Of a DNA stretch of 64,000 bases, positions 16,029-24,655 are shown one piece after another (within the stretch, counting starts at the first letter, position 1; each line of letters starts with the position of its first letter). A program made the position numbers and the translations under genes. Where the stretch lies: assembly GCF_016881005.1 (NCBI RefSeq), contig NZ_JACOPV010000003.1, forward strand, positions 310,001 to 374,000, given 5' to 3'. Origin of the DNA: Pseudomonas arcuscaelestis (GTDB lineage: Bacteria > Pseudomonadota > Gammaproteobacteria > Pseudomonadales > Pseudomonadaceae). A model generated the notes under the pieces. It ran no database searches. It worked only from the letters and a program-made list of their open reading frames with translations, and was not told the DNA's origin.

Positions 16029-16778
16029 CTAGCCGGGGCGATACAGATGAGCGTGGCTGGCGCGGTACAGCGCGGACTCGGAAAAGCTGTCACTGGCCAA
16101 CACCCGCCCGACCAGAATCAGCGCGGTACGGCGAAAGCCCTTGGCCTGTACCTGTTGGACAATAGCATCAAGGCTGCCGAGCACCCAGTCCTGATCCGGC
16201 CAGGTGGCGCGATGCACCACTGCAATCGGACAATCCCCGCCGTAATGCGGGCGCAGCTCCTCGATAATCTTCTCCAGGTGCTTGACCCCAAGGTGTATCG
16301 CCAGGGTGCTGCCATGCCGGGCAAGGTCGGCCAATTGCTCGCCTGCGGGCATCGGCGACTTGTCACCGTAGCGGGTGAGGATCACGGTCTGGGCAATATC
16401 CGGTAAGGTCAGTTCGCAGCCGAGCAGGGCGGCGCTGGCAGCCACGGCGGTAACCCCAGGAATGATTTCATAAGGAATATTCAGTTCGCGCAGGCAGCGG
16501 ATCTGCTCGCCGATGGCGCCATAGAGACTGGGGTCGCCACTGTGCACGCGAGCCACATCCTGGCCACGTGCGTGGGCGTGGGCAATGGCTTCGATGATCT
16601 GGGCCAGGTGCAACTGCGCGCTGTTGATGACTGTCTCGGCGCGATGGCCTTCAAGCACCGCGGCAGGTACCAGCGAGCCTGCATAGATGATCACCGGGCA
16701 GCGATGGATCAGGCGCTGGCCTTTTACCGTGATCAGCTCGGGGTCGCCGGGGCCGGCGCCGATGAAATAGACGGTCAT
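16029..16778 (-). CDS. cobM: Precorrin-4 C11-methyltransferase CobM
   Basis: The 249-residue protein has the SAM-binding tetrapyrrole methylase fold: G-A-G-P-G-D-P-E-L-I-T-V-K-G at the N-terminus, H-S-G-D-P-S-L-Y-G-A near 80 and a V-P-G-V-T-like segment (I-I-P-G-V-T-A-V). The Y-A-G-S-L-V block and overall length match CobM/CbiF, which methylates precorrin-4 at C11 in the corrin ring pathway. It lies in the riboswitch-controlled cobalt uptake unit. Confidence 0.92.
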   Translation of the reverse strand: MTVYFIGAGPGDPELITVKGQRLIHRCPVIIYAGSLVPAAVLEGHRAETVINSAQLHLAQIIEAIAHAHARGQDVARVHSGDPSLYGAIGEQIRCLRELNIPYEIIPGVTAVAASAALLGCELTLPDIAQTVILTRYGDKSPMPAGEQLADLARHGSTLAIHLGVKHLEKIIEELRPHYGGDCPIAVVHRATWPDQDWVLGSLDAIVQQVQAKGFRRTALILVGRVLASDSFSESALYRASHAHLYRPG

Positions 16779-16805
16779 GCGAAATCCTTGGAAAGAAAGT
16801 GCTGA

Positions 16806-17207
16806 TTATCCGCCAAAGCCTGTGGCCGTGGCCAATGCCAGGCTGGCGTCACTCAGCAGGGTGCGCTTGACGTACAGTTGCGCCGAGCCTGCCATCTTCT
16901 CGGCCAGCGCCAGCGCTGCACTTTCGGCAACGCCATAGCAACCACTGTGCTCAAAGGCGACGGCTGAACGATGGCTCAGGCGCGTCTCGAAGGCTGCCAG
17001 TTGTGCAGCAGGGAAAAACAGCAGGGGAACATTGAGGCGCCGGGCCAACTGATACAGGCCGGGTTCGTGTTCCTTGAGGTCGATACTGGCAAGACCCGCG
17101 ACTGCCGCAAGCGGCAAGTCGTGGGCCTTGAGGGTGTGTTCCAGCAGGTTGCCCAGGGTTTGTGCCGGGCAACCTCGTCGGCAACCGATGCCGACGAATA
17201 TCTGCAT
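16806..17207 (-). CDS. cobE: CobE (CbiG C-terminal-like) cobalamin biosynthesis protein
   Basis: The 133-residue protein contains G-I-G-C-R-R-G-C at the N-terminus and L-A-S-I-D-L-K-E-H-E-P-G-L near 45, the signature of the CobE/CbiG C-terminal domain. Its exact reaction in the aerobic pathway remains unsettled. The ATG at 17207 is chosen over the TTG at 17216, which overlaps the cbtA stop; the ATG gives M-Q-I-F-V-G-I-G. It sits between cbtA and cobM, consistent with its family role. Confidence 0.88.
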   Translation of the reverse strand: MQIFVGIGCRRGCPAQTLGNLLEHTLKAHDLPLAAVAGLASIDLKEHEPGLYQLARRLNVPLLFFPAAQLAAFETRLSHRSAVAFEHSGCYGVAESAALALAEKMAGSAQLYVKRTLLSDASLALATATGFGG

Positions 17208-17212
17208 GGCAG

Positions 17213-17905
17213 TCAAGCCTGGGTTGGGCGACGGAACAGCCAGGCGCTGATCAGGCCCAAGGCCAGCCAGAACGCCGCGTTGGTCAGCAGTGAGGCGACC
17301 TTGAACTCGGCTTCCAGTGCTTGCGGCGCAAGCATTGCATGCACTTCAGGCTGTGGGGCGCCGATAACGTGCGGCACAACCAGCAGCACAACGCCGAGGG
17401 CCTTGAACAACCAATTGTGAGCAAACACGATCAACCCAAGCCCTGCGGCGGTTGCGGCAGCGGTACCCACCCACCAGGCCTGGCGCTGGGCCAGGTCGGC
17501 AGCGGCGGTACCCGGCAGCTCCGGTGGCAGGCCCAGGGTTGGTGCCAGGCAGAATACGGCGAAGCCACCCAGGCCCCAGAGTGCCCCGGTGATCACGGTC
17601 TTCGGGGCGCGCAGGGAGTAAAGCGCGGCAAGGATCAGGGCAAAGCCGACCGCAACTACCAGATTACCGCCGGTGGTCGAGACAACGCGTTGCCAACCGT
17701 CTTCGGGCGACCAGGCTTCGCTGTCGTGGTGGTGATCGGCAGCCACGCCGGGAGCGTGCTCGTGTGCTTCCACGGCCGGTGCTGCGCTTTCATAGGTTTC
17801 GGCCTGAAGAATCAGCGGCGCGACCCAGAAGCTTTGCAGCAGGGTCAGCAGCAGCGCAGCCAACAGTCCGGCGAAGCCTGCAGTACTTGCAATACGCTTG
17901 ATCAT
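17213..17905 (-). CDS. cbtA: Cobalt transporter subunit CbtA
   Basis: The 230-residue membrane protein has an N-terminal helix M-I-K-R-I-A-S-T-A-G-F-A-G-L, a loop rich in His (H-E-H and D-H-H-H-D near 45-62) and further hydrophobic segments, giving five or so helices as in CbtA. The start at 17905 was set by the conserved N-terminus. Together with the small CbtB it is a predicted B12-riboswitch-controlled cobalt uptake system in pseudomonads and relatives. It lies 10 bases downstream of cbtB. Confidence 0.88.
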   Translation of the reverse strand: MIKRIASTAGFAGLLAALLLTLLQSFWVAPLILQAETYESAAPAVEAHEHAPGVAADHHHDSEAWSPEDGWQRVVSTTGGNLVVAVGFALILAALYSLRAPKTVITGALWGLGGFAVFCLAPTLGLPPELPGTAAADLAQRQAWWVGTAAATAAGLGLIVFAHNWLFKALGVVLLVVPHVIGAPQPEVHAMLAPQALEAEFKVASLLTNAAFWLALGLISAWLFRRPTQA

Positions 17906-17915
17906 CGGACAGTAC

Positions 17916-18101
17916 TCAGTGGCAAGGGAAAGCGGCGCTGTGGCGCGTATCGTGGGCAGCGTTGTGCACTGCTTCGATATGCGAAAATCCGGCGAAGTAG
18001 ACCAGGCACAGGCCCAGCAGCGAGGCACCAACGGCAACCAGCAGGCGCTGGCTGAGGCTTGTAGGGGTAACGGTAGAGTGACTGGCGGTACTGGTACGCA
18101 T
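17916..18101 (-). CDS. cbtB: Cobalt transporter subunit CbtB
   Basis: The protein has 61 residues with one membrane helix (about 20-42) and a C-terminal tail with spaced histidines, H-I-E-A-V-H-N-A-A-H-D-T-R-H, ending F-P-C-H. This is the CbtB form, a tiny one-helix partner of CbtA whose histidines may bind cobalt. The ATG at 18101 follows GAGGAAAG. It is the first gene after the minus-strand cobalamin riboswitch. Confidence 0.88.
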   Translation of the reverse strand: MRTSTASHSTVTPTSLSQRLLVAVGASLLGLCLVYFAGFSHIEAVHNAAHDTRHSAAFPCH

Positions 18102-18204
18102 GGCGCTTTCCTCTTGGTGTTGTTCGGCAACAGGCAAGCGCAGGAAACCCCTGAACGCAGGTCGCCCAGGGGTTGCAACAGCGCCCGCCCACCGCGGGTT
18201 TGTC

Positions 18205-18425
18205 AAATCAGTGTTGGGCCGGTCTCCGGGCTGGTGAGGGCTGGCAAACGTATGCTCAGCCAAGGGCGTCACCTTCCCATGCCAAACGACGGTCACAGTG
18301 GTACTGACGCTTTGCTCACTTACCGTTGCGGGGGCAGCACCGGACTTGTCGTACACCCTTCGATAGCCGTGTATGACGCACCGGTTTCCCAGTTTCACCC
18401 TGTAAAGGGCACCCAAACGAATCGC
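18205..18425 (-). promoter_or_regulatory. Cobalamin riboswitch upstream of cbtB
   Basis: Read on the minus strand, the leader begins with a G-G-G-T-G-C-C type P1/P2 start, then G-A-A-A-C-T-G-G-G-A-A, the core C-C-C-C-C-G-C-A-A-C-G-G-T-A, a C-C-A-C-T-G box and G-G-G-A-A-G-G-T-G. These are the conserved blocks of the adenosylcobalamin riboswitch. It would switch off cbtB-cbtA-cobE-cobM when cobalamin is plentiful. The boundaries are approximate. Confidence 0.9.
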
Positions 18426-18504
18426 ACTAGCAAATCATGGGCGAAGTCAGGCGTCAATCGTGACAGCAGTTGACCCCGTACCGGGCACTGCGTAGCCTAG
18501 CCGC

Positions 18505-18690
18505 TTCGAGGTTCTTTGGCGTCGGCCGAAGCTAAGACGGGAACGCGGTTCAAGCCGCGGCTGCCCCCGCAACTGTAAGCATTGAAAGCGTCTGACACAG
18601 CCACTGCAGCTTTGCGGGAAGGCGTCATTCGACTGGCCCGCGGCCGGTGCAATGCAAGCCAGGAGACCTGCCTCGAACAGTTTCCGACAT
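18505..18690 (+). promoter_or_regulatory. Cobalamin riboswitch upstream of cobW-cobN-chlID
   Basis: On the plus strand the blocks occur in order: G-G-T-T-C at the start, G-A-C-G-G-G-A-A-C, the core C-C-C-C-C-G-C-A-A-C-T-G-T-A-A, A-G-C-C-A-C-T-G-C, G-G-G-A-A-G-G-C-G-T and the closing A-G-C-C-A-G-G-A-G-A-C-C-T-G-C-C. This is a complete cobalamin riboswitch. A small inverted repeat CAGGTG/CACCTG at 18725-18740 lies between it and cobW and may belong to the expression platform. Boundaries are approximate. Confidence 0.92.
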
Positions 18691-18785
18691 AAACCGGGCG
18701 GGGTGATCCGGTGGCGAACGCGCCCAGGTGGTAGCACCTGTGGTTCTCGTCCCGCATGCCCGCCATCCTGCCAAGGGCATCGACA

Positions 18786-19853
18786 ATGAAAACGCTGGCC
18801 AAACTTCCCGTCACTATCGTCACCGGCTTTCTCGGCTCGGGCAAAACGACGCTGCTGCGGCACATGCTCGACAATGCCCAAGGGCGGCGCATCGCGGTGA
18901 TCGTCAACGAGTTCGGTGAGCTGGGCATCGACGGCGAGATACTCAAGCAGTGCAGCATTGGTTGCACTGAAGAAGAGGCCAGCGGTCGTGTCTATGAACT
19001 GGCCAACGGTTGCCTGTGCTGCACGGTGCAGGAAGAGTTCTTCCCGGTGATGCGTGAACTGGTAGCCCGGCGTGGCGACCTTGACCACATTCTTATTGAA
19101 ACCAGCGGCCTGGCGCTGCCCAAGCCGCTAGTCCAAGCGTTCCAGTGGCCGGAAATCCGCAATGCCTGCACGGTCGATGCGGTCATTACCGTAGTCGATA
19201 GCCCCGCAGTGGCTGCCGGTACCTTCGCAGCGTTCCCTGATCAGGTCGATGCCCAGCGCAAACTTGACCCTAACCTGGACCATGAGTCGCCGCTGCACGA
19301 GCTGTTCGCCGACCAACTGGCCAGCGCCGACCTGGTGGTACTGAACAAGGCCGACCTGATTGCTGCGCAAGACCTGGCCAAGGTCCGCGCCGAAGTGCAG
19401 GAAGAGCTGCCGCCAGCGGTCAAGGTGATCGAAGCCAGCAGCGGCCGTTTGCCTCTGGAAGTGCTGCTGGGCCTGGGCGCCGAGTCGGAAGCGCATATCG
19501 ATGGCCGGCGTACCCACCATGATTCGCACCACGATGATGACGATCACGATGATCATGACCATGACGCCTTCGACTCGATTTCCATCGAGCTGCCCGAAGT
19601 GCACGAAAGCCAATTGCTGGATGCCTTGACTCAATTGGTCGTGCAGCACGGCATTCTGCGGGTCAAGGGCTTTGCGGCAATTGCGGGTAAACCGATGCGT
19701 TTGCTGATCCAGGGTGTCGGTACTCGTTTCGACAAGCATTTCGACCGCGCCTGGCGCAGTGAAGAGCCGCGCACTACGCGCCTGGTACTGATCGGCCAGG
19801 AACTGGATGCGCTACAACTGGAAGCGAGCCTGCGGGCCGCGCTGAGCGCTTGA
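18786..19853 (+). CDS. cobW: Cobalamin biosynthesis GTPase CobW
   Basis: The 355-residue G3E-family GTPase has Walker A G-F-L-G-S-G-K-T-T, the metal-binding C-L-C-C motif (G-C-L-C-C-T-V near 77) and N-K-A-D for guanine recognition. A His/Asp-rich loop at about residues 244-262 (H-H-D-S-H-H-D-D-D-D-H) is typical of metal chaperones in this family. CobW is thought to deliver cobalt to the chelatase. ATG 18786 gives the usual N-terminus; an ATG ten codons earlier is possible. Its stop is four bases before cobN. Confidence 0.92.
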   Translation: MKTLAKLPVTIVTGFLGSGKTTLLRHMLDNAQGRRIAVIVNEFGELGIDGEILKQCSIGCTEEEASGRVYELANGCLCCTVQEEFFPVMRELVARRGDLDHILIETSGLALPKPLVQAFQWPEIRNACTVDAVITVVDSPAVAAGTFAAFPDQVDAQRKLDPNLDHESPLHELFADQLASADLVVLNKADLIAAQDLAKVRAEVQEELPPAVKVIEASSGRLPLEVLLGLGAESEAHIDGRRTHHDSHHDDDDHDDHDHDAFDSISIELPEVHESQLLDALTQLVVQHGILRVKGFAAIAGKPMRLLIQGVGTRFDKHFDRAWRSEEPRTTRLVLIGQELDALQLEASLRAALSA

Positions 19854-19856
19854 TCC

Positions 19857-22800
19857 ATGCACCTGCTGCGGACCCAGCCCGGTGGCTTCGTACCGGACGA
19901 CAGTATTGCCGATCTCGGCCAGACGCCAGCCGAGCTGGTCATTCTCTGCAGCGGTGACTCGCACCTGGCGCTGCTGGCCGAAACCGCCCAGCAGTTGCCC
20001 GAGGATTTCCCCAGCCTGCGCTTGGCCAACCCGATGCAGGTGCAGAATCATGCCTCGGTCGACCTCTATATCGATGAGGTTCTGCGCCATGCCAAGGTGA
20101 TTCTGGTATCGCTGCACGGCGGTGTCGGTTATTGGCGCTACGGAGTCGAGCAATTGCTGGAGCTTGCCGCCCGTGGCGTGCAGTTGATTCTGGTGCCGGG
20201 TGACGATCGCCCGGACCCAGAGCTCACCAGCCTCAGTACGGTACCCGCACAACAGGCCGAGCGGCTCTGGCATTTTTTGCGCCAAGGCGGCAAGGCCAAT
20301 GCCCTGAACCTGTTCTACTGCCTGGCCAATCAGCTTTTGCAGCGCGATTATCCCTGGGATGAACCGCAGCAGTTGCCACGTACGGCGGTTTATCACCCGC
20401 GCAAAGCTACGGCGGTGCTCGACGACTGGTTTGCCCAGTGGCAGGTCGAACAGCCAGTGGTGCCGATACTGTTCTACCGCTCGCACCTGCAGGCTGCCAA
20501 CACCGCTTTTATCGATACCTTCTGCGAGCGTTTGCAGCTCGCCGGGCTCAACCCGTTGCCTATCGCTGTGGCCAGTCTCAAGGAGGCCGGCTGTTTGAGT
20601 CAGGTCGAAGACTGGCTGGATCAGGTCGACGCTGCGCTGATCATCAACACCACCGGCTTTGCCCAGTCCAGCCCGGAACAACCGAACCTGCGTCCGTTTC
20701 GCCGCGACGTTCCGGTGCTGCAAGCAATTTGCGCCCAGGACAACCAACCTGGTTGGCAGGCCAGCGAGCAGGGCCTGGGGGCTCGCGACCTGGCCATGCA
20801 CATCGTCTTGCCGGAGTTGGACGGGCGCATCATCACTCGCCCGATCAGCTTCAAGGACCTGGCCTGGCGTAGCGAACGCAGCCAGTCGGATGTGGTTTGC
20901 TATCGCCCGCATGCCGAGCGCATGGACTTCGTTGCCGAGCTGGCTCGACGTTGGTGCGCACTGGCGCAGTTGCCCAATCAGGACAAGCGCGTGGCCTTGA
21001 TTCTGGCCAACTACCCGACACGCGATGGCCGCATCGGCAATGGCGTCGGTCTGGATACACCGGCCGCGGCGCTGAACATCCTGCGTGCCCTGCAACGTCA
21101 GGGCTATCCGCTAAGCAGCACCTTGCCAGGCAGCGGCACGGCGTTGATTCAGGCGCTGCTCGGTGGGGTCAGCAATGATCTGCACAGCCTTGATCAGCGC
21201 CCGTGCCTGCAGAGCATGGCCATGGAGGACTATCAGGCCGCCTTTGCCGCATTGCCGCAGGCCAACCAGGATGCAGTGCGCGCACGTTGGGGCGAAGCGG
21301 AGCACGACCCGATGTTCCGCAACGGGCGGATGATGGTTGCCGGCCTGCGGTTTGGCCTGACCTTCGTCGGAATCCAGCCGGCACGCGGTTACCAACTGGA
21401 CCAAAGCGCGGTTTACCACGATCCCGACCTGGTGCCGCCACATGGCTACCTGGCGTTCTACTTCTGGCTGCGCCATGGCTTTGCTGCCGATGCGTTGATC
21501 CATGTCGGCAAGCACGGCAACCTGGAGTGGCTGCCGGGCAAGGGCGTGGGTTTGTCCGCCAATTGCTGGCCGGATGCGTTGATCGGGCCGCTGCCAAACA
21601 TCTACCCGTTTATCGTCAATGACCCGGGTGAGGGCGCCCAGGCCAAGCGCCGCACCCAGGCGGTGATCATCGATCACTTGATGCCGCCGTTGACCCGTGC
21701 CGAAACCTACGGGCCGCTGCGACATCTGGAAGCGCTGGCCGATGAGTATTACGAAGCGCAGTTGCTCGATCCACGCCGGGCCCGAGAGTTGCAGCGCGAT
21801 ATTCTCGAACTGGTGCGTGATAACCACATCGATCGTGAGTTGCAGCTAGAAGGTGCACTGGATGATGCTGCGGTGTGGTTACCGCGTCTGGATACCTACT
21901 TGTGCGACCTCAAGGAATCGCAGATTCGTGACGGTCTGCATGTGTTTGGCGAGTCACCCGCAGGGCGGCTGCGTATCGATACGTTGCAGGCATTGCTGCG
22001 AGTTGCACGAGGTGATGGCCGCGGCGCCAATGCCAGTTTGCTCAGGGCATTGGCCAAGGCCATGGGGCTGGGCTTCGATCCCCTTGATTGCGACCTTGGC
22101 CAGCCATGGCAGGGACCGCGTCCGGCGCTGTTGCAGGCACAGGATGAAGGCGTATGGCGAACGCTGGGGGACACCCGCGAACGCCTGGAAATTCTCGCCG
22201 GCACCTACATTGCCCAAGCCCTGGCAGGCGCTGTTGAACTACCGGAGGAGGCGGGCTGGTCGGACGTAAGGGCGGTGTTGCTGGCCCTGCAGCACACCAT
22301 TGCGCCGCAATTGGATGCGTGTGGGCCGGCAGAGATGCACGGGTTGCTGGCAGCCCTGCAAGGCCGTTTTGTCCCCGCCGGGCCCAGCGGTGCCCCCAGT
22401 CGCGGACGCCTGGACGTGCTCCCGACTGGACGCAACTTTTTTACCGTCGATGTGCGCAATTTGCCGACCACCACGGCATGGCGCATCGGCTTTGCTTCGG
22501 CAAACCTGATTCTTGAACGTCACCTGCAGGATCATGGTGATCATTTGCGTCAGTTGGGTCTGTCGGTTTGGGGGACGGCGACCATGCGCACCGGTGGCGA
22601 TGATATTGCCCAGGCCATGGCCTTGCTGGGCGTGCGCCCGGTATGGGCGAGTGGCAGCCAGCGCGTCGATGACTTCGAAATACTCCCCTTGAGCCTGCTC
22701 GACCGACCGCGGGTGGATGTCACGCTGCGCGTCTCGGGGTTCTTCCGCGATGCGTTCGGCAACCTCATCAAGCTGTTTGACGCTGCAGTACAGGCGGTGG

Positions 22801-23621
22801 CGGCGTTGGATGAGCCCGACGACTTGAACCCGCTCGCGGCCAAGGTGCGGGCAGAGCGCAGTGAACTCGAACGCCAGGGTTTGACGACCGAGCAGGCCAA
22901 ACGGCAGGCCGGTTGGCGTGTATTCGGCGCCAAGCCTGGGGCCTATGGCGCAGGCGTGCAGAATGCTGTCGATGGGCACCTATGGAACGAGCGCAAGGAC
23001 CTTGCCGAGGTTTACCTTAATCATGGCGGCTATGCCTACGGCGCAGCCGATGACGGCACCCCGGCACGCGCCGACTTCGCCCGGCGCCTGAGTCAGGTGC
23101 AGGCGGTGATCCAGAATCAGGACAATCACGAGCATGACCTGCTCGACTCCAACGACTATTACCAGTTTCAAGGTGCAATGCTGGCGGCAGTTGAAACCCT
23201 GGGGGGCAAGCAGGCAGCCAGCTACCATGGCGACCACAGTCAGCCAGACCGTCCGCGCATCCGCACCCTGAAAGAGGAACTCAATCGAGTGGTGCGTGCG
23301 CGGGCGCTCAATCCCAAATGGATAGACGGGGTCAAGCGCCATGGCTACAAAGGTGCCTTTGAACTGGCCGCGACCGTCGATAACCTGTTCGCTTTCGATG
23401 CCACCACCCATTTGATAGACGATCACCACTATCAGTCGCTGGCCGAGGCTTACGTGCTGGATGCTGCAACCCGCGACTTTATGCGCCAGCACAACCCGCA
23501 AGCCTTGCGCGACATTACCGAGCGCCTCCTGGAAGCTCAGCAGCGTGGCTTGTGGGAGTCCCCGGGGAATTATCGTGAAGCCCTCGAAGAGCAACTGCTG
23601 GACGGCGAAGAAGAGACTTGA
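19857..23621 (+). CDS. cobN: Cobaltochelatase large subunit CobN
   Basis: The 1254-residue protein has the length and order of CobN/ChlH-type chelatase subunits. Blocks seen include H-G-G-V-G-Y-W-R-Y-G near 85, H-V-G-K-H-G-N-L-E-W-L-P-G-K near 560, W-G-T-A-T-M-R-T-G-G-D-D and R-I-D-V-like R-V-D-V-T-L-R-V-S-G-F-F-R-D. CobN binds hydrogenobyrinic acid a,c-diamide and inserts cobalt with ATP-driven AAA+ partners. Those partners are encoded directly downstream as the chlI/chlD gene, one base after the stop. Confidence 0.95.
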   Translation: MHLLRTQPGGFVPDDSIADLGQTPAELVILCSGDSHLALLAETAQQLPEDFPSLRLANPMQVQNHASVDLYIDEVLRHAKVILVSLHGGVGYWRYGVEQLLELAARGVQLILVPGDDRPDPELTSLSTVPAQQAERLWHFLRQGGKANALNLFYCLANQLLQRDYPWDEPQQLPRTAVYHPRKATAVLDDWFAQWQVEQPVVPILFYRSHLQAANTAFIDTFCERLQLAGLNPLPIAVASLKEAGCLSQVEDWLDQVDAALIINTTGFAQSSPEQPNLRPFRRDVPVLQAICAQDNQPGWQASEQGLGARDLAMHIVLPELDGRIITRPISFKDLAWRSERSQSDVVCYRPHAERMDFVAELARRWCALAQLPNQDKRVALILANYPTRDGRIGNGVGLDTPAAALNILRALQRQGYPLSSTLPGSGTALIQALLGGVSNDLHSLDQRPCLQSMAMEDYQAAFAALPQANQDAVRARWGEAEHDPMFRNGRMMVAGLRFGLTFVGIQPARGYQLDQSAVYHDPDLVPPHGYLAFYFWLRHGFAADALIHVGKHGNLEWLPGKGVGLSANCWPDALIGPLPNIYPFIVNDPGEGAQAKRRTQAVIIDHLMPPLTRAETYGPLRHLEALADEYYEAQLLDPRRARELQRDILELVRDNHIDRELQLEGALDDAAVWLPRLDTYLCDLKESQIRDGLHVFGESPAGRLRIDTLQALLRVARGDGRGANASLLRALAKAMGLGFDPLDCDLGQPWQGPRPALLQAQDEGVWRTLGDTRERLEILAGTYIAQALAGAVELPEEAGWSDVRAVLLALQHTIAPQLDACGPAEMHGLLAALQGRFVPAGPSGAPSRGRLDVLPTGRNFFTVDVRNLPTTTAWRIGFASANLILERHLQDHGDHLRQLGLSVWGTATMRTGGDDIAQAMALLGVRPVWASGSQRVDDFEILPLSLLDRPRVDVTLRVSGFFRDAFGNLIKLFDAAVQAVAALDEPDDLNPLAAKVRAERSELERQGLTTEQAKRQAGWRVFGAKPGAYGAGVQNAVDGHLWNERKDLAEVYLNHGGYAYGAADDGTPARADFARRLSQVQAVIQNQDNHEHDLLDSNDYYQFQGAMLAAVETLGGKQAASYHGDHSQPDRPRIRTLKEELNRVVRARALNPKWIDGVKRHGYKGAFELAATVDNLFAFDATTHLIDDHHYQSLAEAYVLDAATRDFMRQHNPQALRDITERLLEAQQRGLWESPGNYREALEEQLLDGEEET

Positions 23622-23622
23622 A

Positions 23623-24627
23623 ATGACTGAACCCGCACATTTTCCGCTGTCTGCCGTGGTTGGTGCCGATGAGTTGAAGCTCGCGTTGTGCCTGACCGCC
23701 ATCGATCCAAAGATCGGCGGTGTGCTGATCGAAGGTCCACGCGGCATGGCCAAGAGCACGCTGGCTCGCGGGCTTGCCGACCTGCTTGGCGAGGGGCCGT
23801 TCGTAACCTTGCCATTGGGCGCGAGTGAAGAACGCCTGGTCGGTACGCTTGATCTGGACGCCGCGCTGGGCCAGGGTAAGGCGCAGTTTTCCCCGGGAGT
23901 GCTGGCCAAGGCCGACGGCGGCGTGCTGTATGTCGATGAGGTCAACCTGCTGGCCGACCACCTGGTCGATCTGCTTCTGGATGTCGCGGCCAGCGGTACC
24001 AACCGGGTCGAGCGTGATGGTATTTCTCATCGTCACAGTGCGCGATTTGTGCTGATCGGCACAATGAACCCGGAAGAAGGTGAGCTGCGCCCGCAGTTGC
24101 TCGATCGCTTCGGCCTCAACGTCGTGCTCGAAGGTCATCCTGCGCCCGAGGCGCGTATCCAGATCATTCGTCGGCGCCTGGATTTCGATGCCGACCCAGA
24201 GGCATTTTGCCTGCAGTGGGCGCCTGCGCAGGCGCAATTGCGCCAACGTTGCCAAACGGCCCGCGAGCACCTGGCGCGCATTGCCCTGGATGATCAGGCG
24301 CTGGCAGAGATCACCGAGCGCTGTTTTGCTGCCGGGGTAGATGGCCTGCGCGCCGATCTGGTCTGGTTACGCGCTGCTCGGGCGCACGCGGCCTGGCGCG
24401 GTGCTGAGCAGATTGAAGCCCAGGATATCGATGCAGTGGCCGAGTTTGCCCTGCGTCATCGGCGCCGCGATATGCCGCCACAGGCTGAACAAGGCTCGGC
24501 GCCACAGCCTCCGGCTGGCCAGGACTCCAGCACCGAACAAGGGCAGGGGGCCTGGGGCGAGATGCCGCCACAAGCGATAACGACCGGTGCCCGTCGCGAG
24601 GTGCCGAACTGGGCAAAAAAGCCCTGA
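23623..24627 (+). CDS. chlI: Cobaltochelatase AAA+ small subunit (ChlI-like), zero-frame product of a recoded gene
   Basis: The zero-frame product has 334 residues. AAA+ motifs: Walker A G-P-R-G-M-A-K-S-T (about 31-39), Walker B L-Y-V-D-E-V-N-L-L near 101 and sensor G-T-M-N-P-E-E-G-E-L-R-P-Q-L-L-D-R-F. The C-terminal 50 residues are a Pro/Gln-rich linker of the kind that in ChlD joins AAA+ and VWA domains, so this product looks like a ChlD cut short by the TGA at 24625. A -1 shift just before this stop would join it to the VWA domain. The start is two bases after the cobN stop. Confidence 0.88.
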   Translation: MTEPAHFPLSAVVGADELKLALCLTAIDPKIGGVLIEGPRGMAKSTLARGLADLLGEGPFVTLPLGASEERLVGTLDLDAALGQGKAQFSPGVLAKADGGVLYVDEVNLLADHLVDLLLDVAASGTNRVERDGISHRHSARFVLIGTMNPEEGELRPQLLDRFGLNVVLEGHPAPEARIQIIRRRLDFDADPEAFCLQWAPAQAQLRQRCQTAREHLARIALDDQALAEITERCFAAGVDGLRADLVWLRAARAHAAWRGAEQIEAQDIDAVAEFALRHRRRDMPPQAEQGSAPQPPAGQDSSTEQGQGAWGEMPPQAITTGARREVPNWAKKP

Positions 24628-24655
24628 GCATCCGTCGGTCCCAGGCGGCGGATGC
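24615..24655 (+). promoter_or_regulatory. Programmed -1 ribosomal frameshift signal at the chlI/chlD junction
   Basis: The slippery heptamer A-AAA-AAG occupies 24615-24621 with zero-frame codons AAA and AAG. Six bases downstream lies a stem-loop: 24628-24637 pairs with 24646-24655 over 10 base pairs (one G-U), with an 8-base loop. A Shine-Dalgarno-like GAGG at 24598-24601 lies upstream at about the spacing used in E. coli dnaX. The zero-frame stop TGA follows at 24625. The slip keeps the frame open into the VWA domain. Confidence 0.85.
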
